A stretch of 64,000 nucleotides of DNA, taken from assembly GCA_963848415.1 (NCBI GenBank), contig CAWKDN010000001.1, forward strand, positions 2,790,001 to 2,854,000, in the 5' to 3' direction. Within the stretch, counting starts at the first letter, position 1; the number at the start of each line of letters is the position of its first letter. This document shows positions 24,520 to 32,546 of this stretch, piece after piece. Made by a program: the position numbers and the translations under genes. The notes beneath the pieces are model-generated. The model was not told where the DNA came from and did not search any database. It saw only the letters and a list, made by a program, of their open reading frames with translations. Source of the DNA: CAVQBC01 sp963848415 (lineage in GTDB: Bacteria; Actinomycetota; Thermoleophilia; Solirubrobacterales; Solirubrobacteraceae).

Positions 24520-26583
24520 GTGCCCGCCGTGCGCCCCGCCCTCGCCGCGACCGTCGCCGCCATCTCGGCGCTCGTCTGCGTGTTGGCCGTGGCGGGCCCG
24601 GCGCGCGCGGAGGCGCCCATGGATGCCCAGGCCTACTGGGCGTTCACGGACCGCACGCAGCTGCGACTCGACGGGCTCTGGAGCGAGCAGGCCGGGCGCT
24701 ATGTCACCGGCTCGGGCGGCGTGAGCGCGATGGTCAATGCGAACCTGCTGCTCAGCCACGCCGTCGCCGCGTTGAAGGGGCATAGCGGCCCGGCGCGCGA
24801 CGACGCGCGGGCGCGGCAAATGGCGCGGGCGCTGCTGCGCTCACCGCCGTGGGTCGAGGGCCCCTCGCCCTCCGGCGGCGCGCAGGCGCACGGTCCCGGC
24901 TGGGTGAACAACATGGGCGAGGCGCTCGGCTGGCAACACCTGGTGGTCGACGCCGAGATCGCCGACGGGCTGGCGATGGCCTACCGCGCGCGTCATGCGC
25001 TCGGCCTGCCCGAGGAGACGGCGCGTGCCATCGCCGACCAGGTCGACCGGGCGGCGCGCGGGCCGTTCTGGCGCTGGCCGGCGCTGCGCCTGAACCAGTT
25101 CAATTGGCACGCCGGGCTCTACGCGGCGGCCCATGCGGTCAGCGGACGGACCGATCAGCTGCGCCGCGACCTGCGCCGCCAGCTGGTCCGCTTCGCCGAC
25201 GGCGTCCGGCCCCGGGGCCGGGCGGCGGGCAACCTGGGGCCCGGGCTGCGCTTCCACTACCTGCCCGCGCACCCGGCCGCGAGCCGGATGAACCTCGACT
25301 CGGCCGAGTACGCGAACATCGTCCTGTCCTTCGCGCGCCACTACGAGGCCGCCCGTCGCGCCGGGATGACGGCGCTCGACGGTCCTCGGCTGGGCCTGAT
25401 GCGTCGCTGGGCGCGCCGCGTCCTCGCCGGCTACTGGACCCATGCCGGCTACCTCAACTGGGACACCGGGCTGGGCTTCAAGCGCTGGCACCAGGCCAAG
25501 AAGCTCGGGCTCGCCCAGCAGGCGCTGATCGGGCTCGCGACGGCGCCCTCGCTGCAGCCCTCGCCGGCCTACGGCCGCTGGGCCAAGTGGCTCCTCGACC
25601 GCGGCTTTGAATTCTACGACCGCCAGGCCGAGCGCGCGGGCGGGCTGGCGCCGGGCGTTCTGTTCGGCGTCGGCGTCGAACCCCAGGGGAGGGGCAGCCA
25701 GCAGCTCGCCGCGGCGCGGATGCAGGCCAACGCCGCGCGGGCGATCACCGGCGGGCTCGGCGGGGCGGCCGCCGAGCCGCCGCCGCCGCTGTACGCCTAC
25801 GACCCAGACACCGGCCGGCTCGCCGTGACCACGCGGACGTACAACACGGCGATCGTGCCGGTCAACCAGGGCGCGTTCCCGTACGGCGGCATCGAGCTCG
25901 CGCGGCTCTTCGACGCCGACCAGGTGGTGGCGGCCACCACGGGCGGCCGTCCGCCCGCCGCGTTCGGCCTGCTGGTCCGCGACGTCGGCGGGCGCCGGCT
26001 GCTGGCCACCCAGAGCGGCGCGCGCCGCCGCGTGGACCCACGGGTGACGCCGCTGCGGTTGACGCGCGCGCCGGCCGGCTCCGCCGCGACCGCCGCCACC
26101 CGCTCGCGCCGCGCCTACGCGGGGCCGTTCCGCGACCTGCGGGCCACCGGGGTCGTGCGCGGCGGCGGCTTCACCGCGCGGTCGAGCCATCGGTTCACGG
26201 CGGACTGGATCGAGAGCCGCTGGGCCGCGCGACGGCTCGCCGGCCGCACGCGGGTCACGGTCGACGCCCTCTTCCCGAGCTGGGGCGAAGGAGGACGGCC
26301 GGTCGCGGTGCTGGCCGACGGGCGCCGGGTGGGCGCCGGCGCGCGGCGGCGGCCGCTGGCGGGGGTCGCGTACTTCGAGCTCGACAGCGGCCGCAGCGGC
26401 TATCGCGTGGTGCCGCTGCGAGTGCCGCGCGGGGCGACCTTCCACGGGCTCGGCACGCGTCCGCAGGACGCGGCGCCGGCGCCGGGGAGGACGCTCGCGC
26501 TGCAACTGGCGCGGGCGAGCCGCACCGGCGGCGTGCGGCTCGCGGTGCGGGTGGTGCCGCTGCGGCCGCGTGGTGGCGCGTGA
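24520..26583 (+). CDS. Large secreted protein, possible alpha/alpha-toroid polysaccharide-active enzyme
   Basis: About 687 residues from GTG 24520, which has GGAGG at 24507-24511 eight bases upstream; GTG 24484 is an alternative. A signal peptide ends at A-R-A-E-A. The N-terminal ~400 residues are helical with tryptophan- and histidine-rich loops (N-Q-F-N-W-H-A-G-L-Y-A-A, Y-L-N-W-D-T-G-L-G-F-K-R-W-H-Q), a pattern like alpha/alpha toroid lyases and glycosidases. The remaining ~280 residues are beta-rich. I do not recognise the family with certainty, so enzyme activity is a suggestion. It runs divergently from the FHA gene. Confidence 0.65.
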   Translation: MPAVRPALAATVAAISALVCVLAVAGPARAEAPMDAQAYWAFTDRTQLRLDGLWSEQAGRYVTGSGGVSAMVNANLLLSHAVAALKGHSGPARDDARARQMARALLRSPPWVEGPSPSGGAQAHGPGWVNNMGEALGWQHLVVDAEIADGLAMAYRARHALGLPEETARAIADQVDRAARGPFWRWPALRLNQFNWHAGLYAAAHAVSGRTDQLRRDLRRQLVRFADGVRPRGRAAGNLGPGLRFHYLPAHPAASRMNLDSAEYANIVLSFARHYEAARRAGMTALDGPRLGLMRRWARRVLAGYWTHAGYLNWDTGLGFKRWHQAKKLGLAQQALIGLATAPSLQPSPAYGRWAKWLLDRGFEFYDRQAERAGGLAPGVLFGVGVEPQGRGSQQLAAARMQANAARAITGGLGGAAAEPPPPLYAYDPDTGRLAVTTRTYNTAIVPVNQGAFPYGGIELARLFDADQVVAATTGGRPPAAFGLLVRDVGGRRLLATQSGARRRVDPRVTPLRLTRAPAGSAATAATRSRRAYAGPFRDLRATGVVRGGGFTARSSHRFTADWIESRWAARRLAGRTRVTVDALFPSWGEGGRPVAVLADGRRVGAGARRRPLAGVAYFELDSGRSGYRVVPLRVPRGATFHGLGTRPQDAAPAPGRTLALQLARASRTGGVRLAVRVVPLRPRGGA

Positions 26584-26654
26584 TCCGGCGCCGTGCCGGG
26601 CCGGGCGAACCCCGCACCGAGGGTCGGAGGGACAAAGGGGGCGGGCGGGCGCGA

Positions 26655-26770
26655 GGCGGCTTTTCCTCAGCATCGCGCGGTCGCTGCCCTCGATGCTGTG
26701 GTTATGCCGCTGTGAGCGGCACTTCCTCAGCATCGCCGCGCGGTAGTTGCCGATGCTGAGGAAATGCCGG
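26655..26770. repeat. Tandem inverted-repeat array, 60-base period
   Basis: The 305-base gap between the secreted protein and the next gene contains four copies of a motif like CGGCWTTTCCTCAGCATCG in alternating orientation. Unit 1 has arms at 26663-26675 and 26691-26698 (right arm imperfect); unit 2 has a perfect 13-base stem, TTCCTCAGCATCG at 26723-26735 and its complement at 26751-26763, extended outward by CGGCA/TGCCG. Both loops are 15 bases and the units start exactly 60 bases apart. Between them TGCCGCT-GTG-AGCGGCA (26705-26721) forms a third perfect hairpin. No long open frame crosses it and I did not see the motif elsewhere in the window. The rest of the gap (26584-26654 and 26771-26888) shows only a TACGCT before the next gene. 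Confidence 0.85.
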
Positions 26771-26888
26771 TTGGCGGCGCCTCCTGGCGGCGGTCGCGCG
26801 CCGCGCCAACCCGAACCCACGCCCTTGCAGCGGGGTTGTTCGTCTCTCGCCACCGCTCAGGCGACGCACTACGCTGCGCGCTTCGCCC

Positions 26889-27149
26889 ATGGACCCGTTC
26901 TCCCTGATCGCGGCCGGAGGGCTGGCGGCCCTCGTGGTGGTCCTGCTCCTGCTCGGCGCCTTCCACCCCCGCTCCGGCGCGGAGATCCTGCGCTGGCAGC
27001 CGACGCGCACCCCCGAGGCCGAGGCGCGCGACGAGCTCACCGACGTCAGCCAGATGCTCGAGGCCCAGAACGCCCTGCGGCGCCGCCGCGGCGCCCCGGA
27101 GCGGACCGCGGAGGAGATCGAGGCGCTCGTCCGGCGCGAGCGCGGCTAG
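26889..27149 (+). CDS. Small single-pass membrane protein
   Basis: An 86-residue protein with one N-terminal helix (about 5-24, A-A-G-G-L-A-A-L-V-V-V-L-L-L-L-G) and a charged cytoplasmic part ending in a helix rich in Arg and Glu (A-L-R-R-R-R-G-A-P-E-R-T-A-E-E-I-E-A-L-V-R-R-E). I do not recognise the family. A TACGCT hexamer lies about 13 bases before the ATG. Its TAG overlaps the next gene's GTG by one base, so they are co-translated. Confidence 0.7.
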   Translation: MDPFSLIAAGGLAALVVVLLLLGAFHPRSGAEILRWQPTRTPEAEARDELTDVSQMLEAQNALRRRRGAPERTAEEIEALVRRERG

Positions 27150-27646
27150 TGGCGCGCGTCCTGATCGTGCCGTGCGGGGGCGAGCGGGGCCAGGCGCTCG
27201 CGAGCGAGCTGGTCGCCGCCGGGCACGCCGTGCGCGGCACCACGCGCGACCCGGCGAAGGCGGGGGCGATCCGCGCCGCGGGCGCCGAGCCGTTCGTCGG
27301 CGATCCCGACCGCATCGGGACGCTGATGGAGGCGATCGGCGGCGTGACCGTCGTGTGCTGGCTGATGGGGACGGCGACGGGCGATCCCGACCGCGTCGCC
27401 GCCCTGCACGACGGGCGGCTGCGGATGCTGTGGGAGAAGCTCGTCGACACCCCGGTGCGGGGCGTCGTCTACGAGGCGGCGGGAACGGTCCCCGAGCAGC
27501 AGCTCGCGGCCGGCCGGGCCGTCGCCGAGCGCGCGCACGCCACCTGGCGGATCCCGCTCGAGGTCCTCGACGCCGATCCAGTGGCGGATCCGGACGCGTG
27601 GCTGGCGGCGGCCCGCGACGCCGTGCAGCGCCTGCTGGCGCCGTAG
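27149..27646 (+). CDS. Short NAD(P)-binding Rossmann protein
   Basis: A 165-residue protein that starts with a Rossmann-like unit: V-L-I-V-P-C-G-G-E-R-G-Q-A-L-A, then R-G-T-T-R-D-P-A-K-A and a G-D-P-D-R-I-G-T-L segment. It resembles the first domain of NmrA-like or atypical SDR proteins but has no recognisable catalytic Tyr-Lys pair and is about half their length. It could be a sensor or a single-domain oxidoreductase. GTG 27149 overlaps the preceding stop by one base. Confidence 0.65.
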   Translation: MARVLIVPCGGERGQALASELVAAGHAVRGTTRDPAKAGAIRAAGAEPFVGDPDRIGTLMEAIGGVTVVCWLMGTATGDPDRVAALHDGRLRMLWEKLVDTPVRGVVYEAAGTVPEQQLAAGRAVAERAHATWRIPLEVLDADPVADPDAWLAAARDAVQRLLAP

Positions 27647-27697
27647 TACCCTACGCAAAACCCATCAAAGACGGTCGGAATTCCAGGAGGAGTGCTC

Positions 27698-28540
27698 GTG
27701 GCGGACTACGCGAAGGATGTGCTGGTCGACACCCAGTGGGTCGAGGACCATCTCGACGACCCAGGGGTGCGGATCGTCGAGGTCGACGAGAACCCGGCCC
27801 TCTACGCCGAGGCCCACATCCCGGGCGCGATCGGCTTCGACTGGAAGACCGACCTCCAGGACCAGGTCAAGCGCGACTTCCTCGGCCCCGAGGCGTTCGG
27901 CGAGCTCTTCGGCTCGCGCGGCATCGCCAACGATCACCTGATCGTGCTCTACGGGGACCGCAACAACTGGTTCGCCGCCTATACCTACTGGTACCTGAAG
28001 TACTACGGCCACGACAAGGTCAAGCTCGTCAACGGGCCGCGCGAGAAGTGGATCGCCGAGGGCCGGCCCACGAGCACCGAGGTGCCCGGCCACGCCGCGG
28101 CGACGTTCGCCACCCAGGCCGGCGACGACAGCATTCGCGCCAAGCGCGACGAGGTCTTCTCGCGGCTGGACTCAGAGACCCGCCTCGTCGACGTCCGCTC
28201 CCCGCAGGAGTACTCGGGCGAGCTGATCGCCATGCCCGGCTACGAGCAGGAGGGCGCCCAGCGCGCCGGCCACATCCCCGGCGCCGCCTCGGTGCCGTGG
28301 GCGCAGGCCGTCCAGGAGGACGGCACCTTCAAGTCCGCCGACGATCTCAGCACGCTCTACGGCGACAAGGGTGTCGTGGCCGACGGCGCGCCGATCATCG
28401 CCTACTGCCGCATCGGCGAGCGCTCCGCGCACACCTGGTTCGTGCTGCACGAGCTGCTCGGCAAGGACGACGTCAAGAACTACGACGGGTCCTGGACCGA
28501 GTGGGGCAACCTGGTCGACGTCCCGATCGAGAAGGGCTAG
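27698..28540 (+). CDS. sseA: Thiosulfate/3-mercaptopyruvate sulfurtransferase
   Basis: About 280 residues with two rhodanese domains. The inactive N-terminal domain ends with the Y-G-D-R-N-N-W-F-A loop. The C-terminal domain has the active loop Y-C-R-I-G-E-R-S-A-H, with the sulfur-carrying cysteine near residue 239; a loop C-R-x-G-E-R is the thiosulfate type, as in mycobacterial CysA/SseA proteins. Moves sulfane sulfur from thiosulfate (or mercaptopyruvate) to cyanide or thiol acceptors in the cytoplasm. GTG 27698 is preferred over GTG 27692 because AGGAGG at 27685-27690 is 7 bases upstream of it. The stop overlaps the convergent Nudix gene by 4 bases. Confidence 0.92.
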   Translation: MADYAKDVLVDTQWVEDHLDDPGVRIVEVDENPALYAEAHIPGAIGFDWKTDLQDQVKRDFLGPEAFGELFGSRGIANDHLIVLYGDRNNWFAAYTYWYLKYYGHDKVKLVNGPREKWIAEGRPTSTEVPGHAAATFATQAGDDSIRAKRDEVFSRLDSETRLVDVRSPQEYSGELIAMPGYEQEGAQRAGHIPGAASVPWAQAVQEDGTFKSADDLSTLYGDKGVVADGAPIIAYCRIGERSAHTWFVLHELLGKDDVKNYDGSWTEWGNLVDVPIEKG

Positions 28541-29037
28541 CCGGAGCCCTCGCGGTCCAGCCACGGCCCGATCCTGGCGAGCAGGTCGCCGACGATTCGG
28601 GCCGTGGCGCCCCACACCAGCTGGCCGTCGAGCGCGTAGGTGCCGGTGCGGAACGGGATGCCCCGCCGCACCAGGCGCCGCTCGGCGTAGGCGGCGCGCA
28701 GCGGGCCGAGCGGCAGCTCGAGCACCGACTCGACCTCGGCGTCGGCCACGACCCACGCGAAGCCCGGCTCGATGACCCCGACGTAGGGGTAGATCGCGTA
28801 GTTGGTCACGAAGGTCGGCGTAGGGCGCAGCATCCCTGCGACCTCGACCGCCTCCGGCGGCAGGCCGATCTCCTCGAAGGTCTCGCGCAGCGCCGTGGCC
28901 TGCAGGTCGGCATCGCGGGGCTCCGCGCGCCCGCCCGGGAAGGAGACCTCGCCCGGATGGTGCTTGAGGTCGTCGCGGCGGCGGGTGAAGACCGCGTGCA
29001 GGGCGCCGTCGGCGTCGAGGTAGAGCGGGGCGAGCAC
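28537..29037 (-). CDS. Nudix hydrolase, CoA pyrophosphatase-like
   Basis: The Nudix box G-G-R-A-E-P-R-D-A-D-L-Q-A-T-A-L-R-E-T with the following F-E-E-I-G-L is complete, preceded by H-P-G-E-V-S-F-P, the upstream signature of CoA diphosphatases (NudL type). They split CoA or acyl-CoA into 4-phosphopantetheine and 3',5'-ADP. The first canonical start is GTG 29037, giving 166 residues. The same frame continues about 30 codons upstream with family-like helical sequence (R-E-A-L-L-A-E-L-R-D-A-L-L) but offers only CTG as a start, so the true N-terminus may be longer. Follows the OsmC gene; shares 4 bases with the convergent sulfurtransferase stop. Confidence 0.85.
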   Translation of the reverse strand: MLAPLYLDADGALHAVFTRRRDDLKHHPGEVSFPGGRAEPRDADLQATALRETFEEIGLPPEAVEVAGMLRPTPTFVTNYAIYPYVGVIEPGFAWVVADAEVESVLELPLGPLRAAYAERRLVRRGIPFRTGTYALDGQLVWGATARIVGDLLARIGPWLDREGSG

Positions 29038-29140
29038 CGCGGCGTCGCGGCCCCCGTGGACGGAGTGGGTCGCCGCCTGCGCGGGCGTGAGCAGCGCGTC
29101 GCGCAGCTCGGCGAGGAGGGCCTCGCGCGTCAGACGATCA

Positions 29141-29533
29141 TCAGGTCAGCACGACCTGCTCGTCGAAGGCCACTTCGCCCTCGAGCACGCGGTGCACCGG
29201 GCACTTGGTCGCGATGACCTTGAGCTTCGCGACCTGCTCGTCGCTCAGGTGGGCCGGCAGCTTCATCACCATCTCGAAGCGCGTCGGGCATCCGCGCTCG
29301 GCGGGCGTGTAGTCGACGTCGACCGCGAGCCCGTCGATGTTCCAGCCCTTGCGCTTGGCGTACATCTCCATGGTGATCGCGGTGCAGGAGGCCAGCGAGG
29401 CCGCCAGCAGCTCCTGCGGGGTCGGGCCGAGGTCCTCGCCGCCCACCGCCTCGGGCTCGTCGGCCAGCAGCCGGTGGCGGCGGACGATCACGTCGTGCAG
29501 GAACTTGCGCTGCCGACGCGCGCTGGCTCGCAT
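29141..29533 (-). CDS. OsmC-family peroxiredoxin-like protein
   Basis: About 130 residues from ATG 29533 (GTG 29542 also possible). The OsmC/Ohr fold is recognised by G-P-T-P-Q-E-L-L-A-A-S-L-A-S-C-T-A-I-T with the first active cysteine and A-T-K-C-P-V-H-R with the second. Such proteins reduce organic hydroperoxides using dihydrolipoyl or thiol donors. The sequence between suits the YhfA/OsmC branch. A TAGAGT hexamer 7 bases before the ATG suggests a leaderless transcript and supports the 29533 start. Confidence 0.88.
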   Translation of the reverse strand: MRASARRQRKFLHDVIVRRHRLLADEPEAVGGEDLGPTPQELLAASLASCTAITMEMYAKRKGWNIDGLAVDVDYTPAERGCPTRFEMVMKLPAHLSDEQVAKLKVIATKCPVHRVLEGEVAFDEQVVLT

Positions 29534-29557
29534 GACGCCCACTCTAGGCCGCCCTGC

Positions 29558-30820
29558 TCATGCCAGCGGGTTGAAGACGAGGCCCGTCGGGACCTTGGGG
29601 AAGAAGTAGGTCGACTTCGGCGGCATGCTCTCGCCGGCGGCGGCGACCTCGCGCACCTGCTCGACGGGGATGCCGCGCATGAAGAACGCCGCCTCGACGT
29701 CGCCCTCGAGCACGCGCGCGCGCGCCTCGTCGGTGGAGCGCGCGTAGTCCAGCCCGCGCAGGTGGGAGATGTCGTCCTCGGTCATGCCGAGCGCGCCCTC
29801 GAGCAGCAGGGCCTCGAGCACCGCCGTGTCCAGGCGGCGATAGGCGGGGGCGTGGCCGGCGAGCGCCGCGTCGGCGACGGCCTGGTCGCGCAGGGTGAGC
29901 CGCAGCGGGCGGCGGTGATGGCCGTCGAGGTAGCCGAGGCGCACTGGGCCCTCGCCGGCGGGCTCGAGCGCCGAGAGCTCGGTCTCGGCGGCCTCCCAGT
30001 CACGCGCGACCGCGTCGCGCAGGGCCGCGCGGCGGTCGGTGTCCAGCCCGCTGAGCAGCCGGTGGGTGGGGAACACGACCAGCCCCGGGTCCTGCAGCGC
30101 GACAAGGCACATCAGCACGGCATTGTGCGCGCCGTCGCCGCCGAGCTCCGCCGCGTAGGCGCGCGCGGTCTCATAGCGATGGTGACCGTCGGCGATCAGC
30201 AGCTCGCGGTCGGCCAGCGCGGCGCGCACGGCGGCCGTGGCCGCCGGGTCGGCCACGCGCCAGACGCGGTGCGCGGTCCCGTCGGCGTCGGTGAGCTCGT
30301 CCCACGGCTCGCCTTCGGCGTGCGGCGCGAGCGCTGACCAGGCCGCGCCGTCGGGGTCGTCGTAGAGCGAGAAGATCGGCGACAGGTTGGCCCGGGTGGC
30401 CCGCGTGAGCCGCAGGCGGTCCTCCTTGGGGCCGGGGTGGGTGCGCTCGTGCGGGCGGATGCGCCCCGCCCCGTACTCCTCGATCCCGACCCGCGCGAAG
30501 AACCCCTTGCGCGTGCGCGCGCGTCCGTCGGGGCCGGTGAACGACTGCTCGAGCACCCACAGCGCGGGCTCCTCGTCGGCGACCACGACCCCCGCCTCGC
30601 GCCAGCCGCCGAAGACCTCCGCTGCGTGGGCATAGGGGTCGCCGGCGCCCGCCGGCGCCTCGGGCAGGTCGACGGCGACGACGTTGTACGGCGAGCGCCC
30701 GGCGAGCTCGGCGCGCTGCGCGGCGTCGATGACGTCGTAGGGCGGCGCGGCGACGACCTGCAGCCCGCCGGTCCGGGCCGGGTCGTAGTGCAGCGCGCGA
30801 AAGGGCTGGACGTCGGCCAC
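29558..30820 (-). CDS. DUF1015-family protein
   Basis: A 420-residue protein from GTG 30820. It carries the family landmarks P-P-Y-D-V-I near the N-terminus, G-R-I-R-P-H-E-R-T with G-P-K-E-D-R near residue 115-125, and L-I-A-D-G-H-H-R-Y-E-T-A near residue 200. DUF1015 is a widespread family; one branch has been linked to serine kinase activity, and the D-G-H-H-R-Y-E-T and P-K-E-D motifs would suit a phosphotransferase. Specific function here is unknown. TAGGAT (30836-30831) lies 10 bases before the start. Longer frames upstream cross the tRNA and are not real. Confidence 0.88.
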   Translation of the reverse strand: MADVQPFRALHYDPARTGGLQVVAAPPYDVIDAAQRAELAGRSPYNVVAVDLPEAPAGAGDPYAHAAEVFGGWREAGVVVADEEPALWVLEQSFTGPDGRARTRKGFFARVGIEEYGAGRIRPHERTHPGPKEDRLRLTRATRANLSPIFSLYDDPDGAAWSALAPHAEGEPWDELTDADGTAHRVWRVADPAATAAVRAALADRELLIADGHHRYETARAYAAELGGDGAHNAVLMCLVALQDPGLVVFPTHRLLSGLDTDRRAALRDAVARDWEAAETELSALEPAGEGPVRLGYLDGHHRRPLRLTLRDQAVADAALAGHAPAYRRLDTAVLEALLLEGALGMTEDDISHLRGLDYARSTDEARARVLEGDVEAAFFMRGIPVEQVREVAAAGESMPPKSTYFFPKVPTGLVFNPLA

Positions 30821-30863
30821 GGGGGCGGCGATCCTAGCGGCCGCCGGGCCCCGGGCACCGTGC

Positions 30864-30869
30864 CATACT
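30864..30869 (+). promoter_or_regulatory. Candidate -10 element of tRNA-Pro
   Basis: CATACT lies 11 bases before the mature 5' end of tRNA-Pro. The other two tRNAs here have TAnnnT hexamers at the same distance (TAAGCT 35853-35858 and TAGATT 39928-39933). Confidence 0.4.
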
Positions 30870-30880
30870 CGGCTCGCCCG

Positions 30881-30954
30881 CGGGGCGTGGCGCAGCCTGG
30901 TAGCGCACCTGGTTTGGGACCAGGAGGTCGCCGGTTCAAATCCGGCCGCCCCGA
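30881..30954 (+). tRNA. tRNA-Pro (anticodon TGG)
   Basis: A 74-base cloverleaf. Acceptor arms CGGGGCG and CGCCCCG pair fully, with A as discriminator. The anticodon stem CCTGG/CCAGG encloses TTTGGGA, giving anticodon TGG. The T loop is GGTTCAAATCC. No CCA is encoded. It decodes CCA and wobble proline codons. Confidence 0.96.
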
Positions 30955-31012
30955 TGCTGGTCACCGTCTGGCACGACGGCGGCCGCGCTCTCCGGTCGGC
31001 TTTCATGTACCC

Positions 31013-31468
31013 ATGAGCGCTGAGACGACCAAGGACCAGACCGACCGGGCGGCGGAGTTCGCCGCCTTCTTCGCCGAGGGCTGGCGGCTCGGGGCCGGTG
31101 GCGGCTTCGCCGAGCACTTCGCCCCGCGCGTGGCCCCGCACGCCGTGCTCGAGCAGCCGCTGCTGCCGCGCCGCCACGGGCCCGACGGCCTGCGCGCGCT
31201 GTTCGCGCCGCTGTTCAAGGCGATCCCGGACCTGCGCGGCGAGGTCGTGCGCTGGGGCGCGACCCCCGACGGCGTGCTGATCGAGCTGACCCTGCGCGGA
31301 ACGCTCGGCGGCCGCCCGATCGAGTGGACGACGCTCGACCGGATCGTCCTCGACGAGGCGGGGACGCTGATCGCCCGCAAGGCATTCTTCGACCCGCTGC
31401 CGCTGCTGGCGACGATCCTCACCCGCCCGAGCGCGGCGCTCGAGCTGCTCAGGCGGGGGTCGCGGTAG
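31013..31468 (+). CDS. SnoaL-like / NTF2-fold protein
   Basis: A 151-residue protein of the NTF2-like alpha+beta barrel type. The order of helices (F-A-A-F-F-A-E-G-W-R-L), the L-R-A-L-F-A-P-L-F-K-A-I-P-D-L motif and the later strands (L-I-E-L-T-L-R-G-T-L-G-G-R-P-I-E-W) match SnoaL-like polyketide-cyclase relatives of unknown role. It probably binds a small hydrophobic ligand; no catalytic residues can be assigned. The C-terminal 20 bases overlap the convergent transporter gene. The tRNA-Pro lies 58 bases upstream. Confidence 0.7.
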   Translation: MSAETTKDQTDRAAEFAAFFAEGWRLGAGGGFAEHFAPRVAPHAVLEQPLLPRRHGPDGLRALFAPLFKAIPDLRGEVVRWGATPDGVLIELTLRGTLGGRPIEWTTLDRIVLDEAGTLIARKAFFDPLPLLATILTRPSAALELLRRGSR

Positions 31469-32363
31469 GGTCGGCCGCGTCCTGCATCGCCTCGCCCGCC
31501 CGGACCGGCGCCGGGATGAGCGCGGCCCCGACCAGGATCAGCGCGAACGCCGCCATGCGGACGCCGATGTCGAACGCGTCGTTGCCGAGCCGGTCGCCGA
31601 AGACCACGAGCCCGGCGACGATGGTGGAGAGGTTGGCCGCCACCGAGGTGACGGCGATGACCGCCACCCCGTCGCCGATCTGCAGGCTGCGGGCCGACGC
31701 GTAGAAGGAGGCGACGGCGGCGGCGACGATGAGCACGGTCCACGGGGTCAAGAGGCCGACGGGCCCCGCCTCGAGGTCGCCCGAGAGCGCCTTGATGGCG
31801 ACGTCTGAGATCCCGAAGCCGAGCCCGGCGGCGATGCCCAGCAGCAGGCCGCGCTGGGACTTGAAGCGCTCGACCTTGTAGGAGCAGATCAACAGCAGGC
31901 CGGCGCCGACCGCGATGCTCTCGAAGACGATCAGCCCTGCCGGCGCGTAGGCGGAGTTCGCGCCCTCGTCGCCGCCCCCGCCGGTCACCGTCAGCAGCGT
32001 GAGCGAGACCGCGACGAGCCCGATCCCGATCCACTGGCGGCGACCGAGCTCGAAGCCGAAGAAGCGCTCGGCCAGGACGGCGAGGAACACGAGCCCGCCC
32101 GCGAGCACCGCCTGGCCGATCGAGATCGGCGCGAGCGAGAGCGCCGCGACATGGAGGCCGAAGGCCACGGCCGCGACGCCCCAGCCGATGCTCCACCACT
32201 TCGAGCGGAACAGGTCGGCGGCGCTGCGCAGCGGATGGTGCATGTCGACGTCAGGAGCCTCCAGGGCGCCGCGGTGCTTGAAGAGGAAGGCCAGGTTCGT
32301 CCCGAGCGCGGACAGCAGGGCGCACAGGAGGCCGATCGCGACGGCCAGGGAGACGTTGCTCAT
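31449..32363 (-). CDS. DMT-superfamily (EamA/NIPA-like) membrane transporter
   Basis: A 304-residue protein with ten hydrophobic segments in two similar halves of five, as in the drug/metabolite transporter superfamily. The glycine-rich segments (L-S-A-L-G-T-N-L-A-F-L-F-K-H-R near the start and S-I-G-Q-A-V-L-A-G-G-L) and loop D-M-H-H-P-L-R-S match actinobacterial DMT proteins annotated as putative magnesium or metabolite transporters. The substrate cannot be told. Ends overlap the SnoaL-like gene by 20 bases. No -10 of the local TAnnnT type was seen before the ATG. Confidence 0.8.
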   Translation of the reverse strand: MSNVSLAVAIGLLCALLSALGTNLAFLFKHRGALEAPDVDMHHPLRSAADLFRSKWWSIGWGVAAVAFGLHVAALSLAPISIGQAVLAGGLVFLAVLAERFFGFELGRRQWIGIGLVAVSLTLLTVTGGGGDEGANSAYAPAGLIVFESIAVGAGLLLICSYKVERFKSQRGLLLGIAAGLGFGISDVAIKALSGDLEAGPVGLLTPWTVLIVAAAVASFYASARSLQIGDGVAVIAVTSVAANLSTIVAGLVVFGDRLGNDAFDIGVRMAAFALILVGAALIPAPVRAGEAMQDAADPTATPA

Positions 32364-32487
32364 CGCCCGGCCGACTTGACGGCGTGCATCAGACGCCGCG
32401 GCGCAGTAGCCGTATCGAGCACCGGCTCACGCAGGTGAACCTACGCCATCGCCGCGGGGCCCGTCGGCCCGTCCCCCGCCCAGCGGG

Positions 32488-32514
32488 TGTCACGGACCGC
32501 GCCGGCGCCTCGTC
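32488..32514 (+). promoter_or_regulatory. ECF41-type promoter upstream of the epimerase-sigma operon
   Basis: TGTCACG at 32488-32494, exactly 16 bases, then CGTC at 32511-32514. The published ECF41 target is TGTCACA-N16-CGTC, so 10 of 11 defined bases and the spacer match. Transcription would begin near 32520, giving a leader of about 27 bases with GAGGAG at 32536-32541 before ATG 32547. The cognate sigma factor is the second gene of the operon, so the system is probably self-activating. Confidence 0.75.
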
Positions 32515-32546
32515 TCAGCGGGTGAACGCCCACCCGAGGAGACATC

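Noticed and set aside
26655..26770. CRISPR array
   Set aside because: The repeats alternate in orientation, there are only two 60-base units, and no cas gene is present.
30196..31177. Frames across tRNA-Pro on the minus strand (A-G-F-E-P-A-T-S-W-S motif)
   Set aside because: This is the well-known spurious translation of a tRNA complement; the DUF1015 gene starts at 30820.
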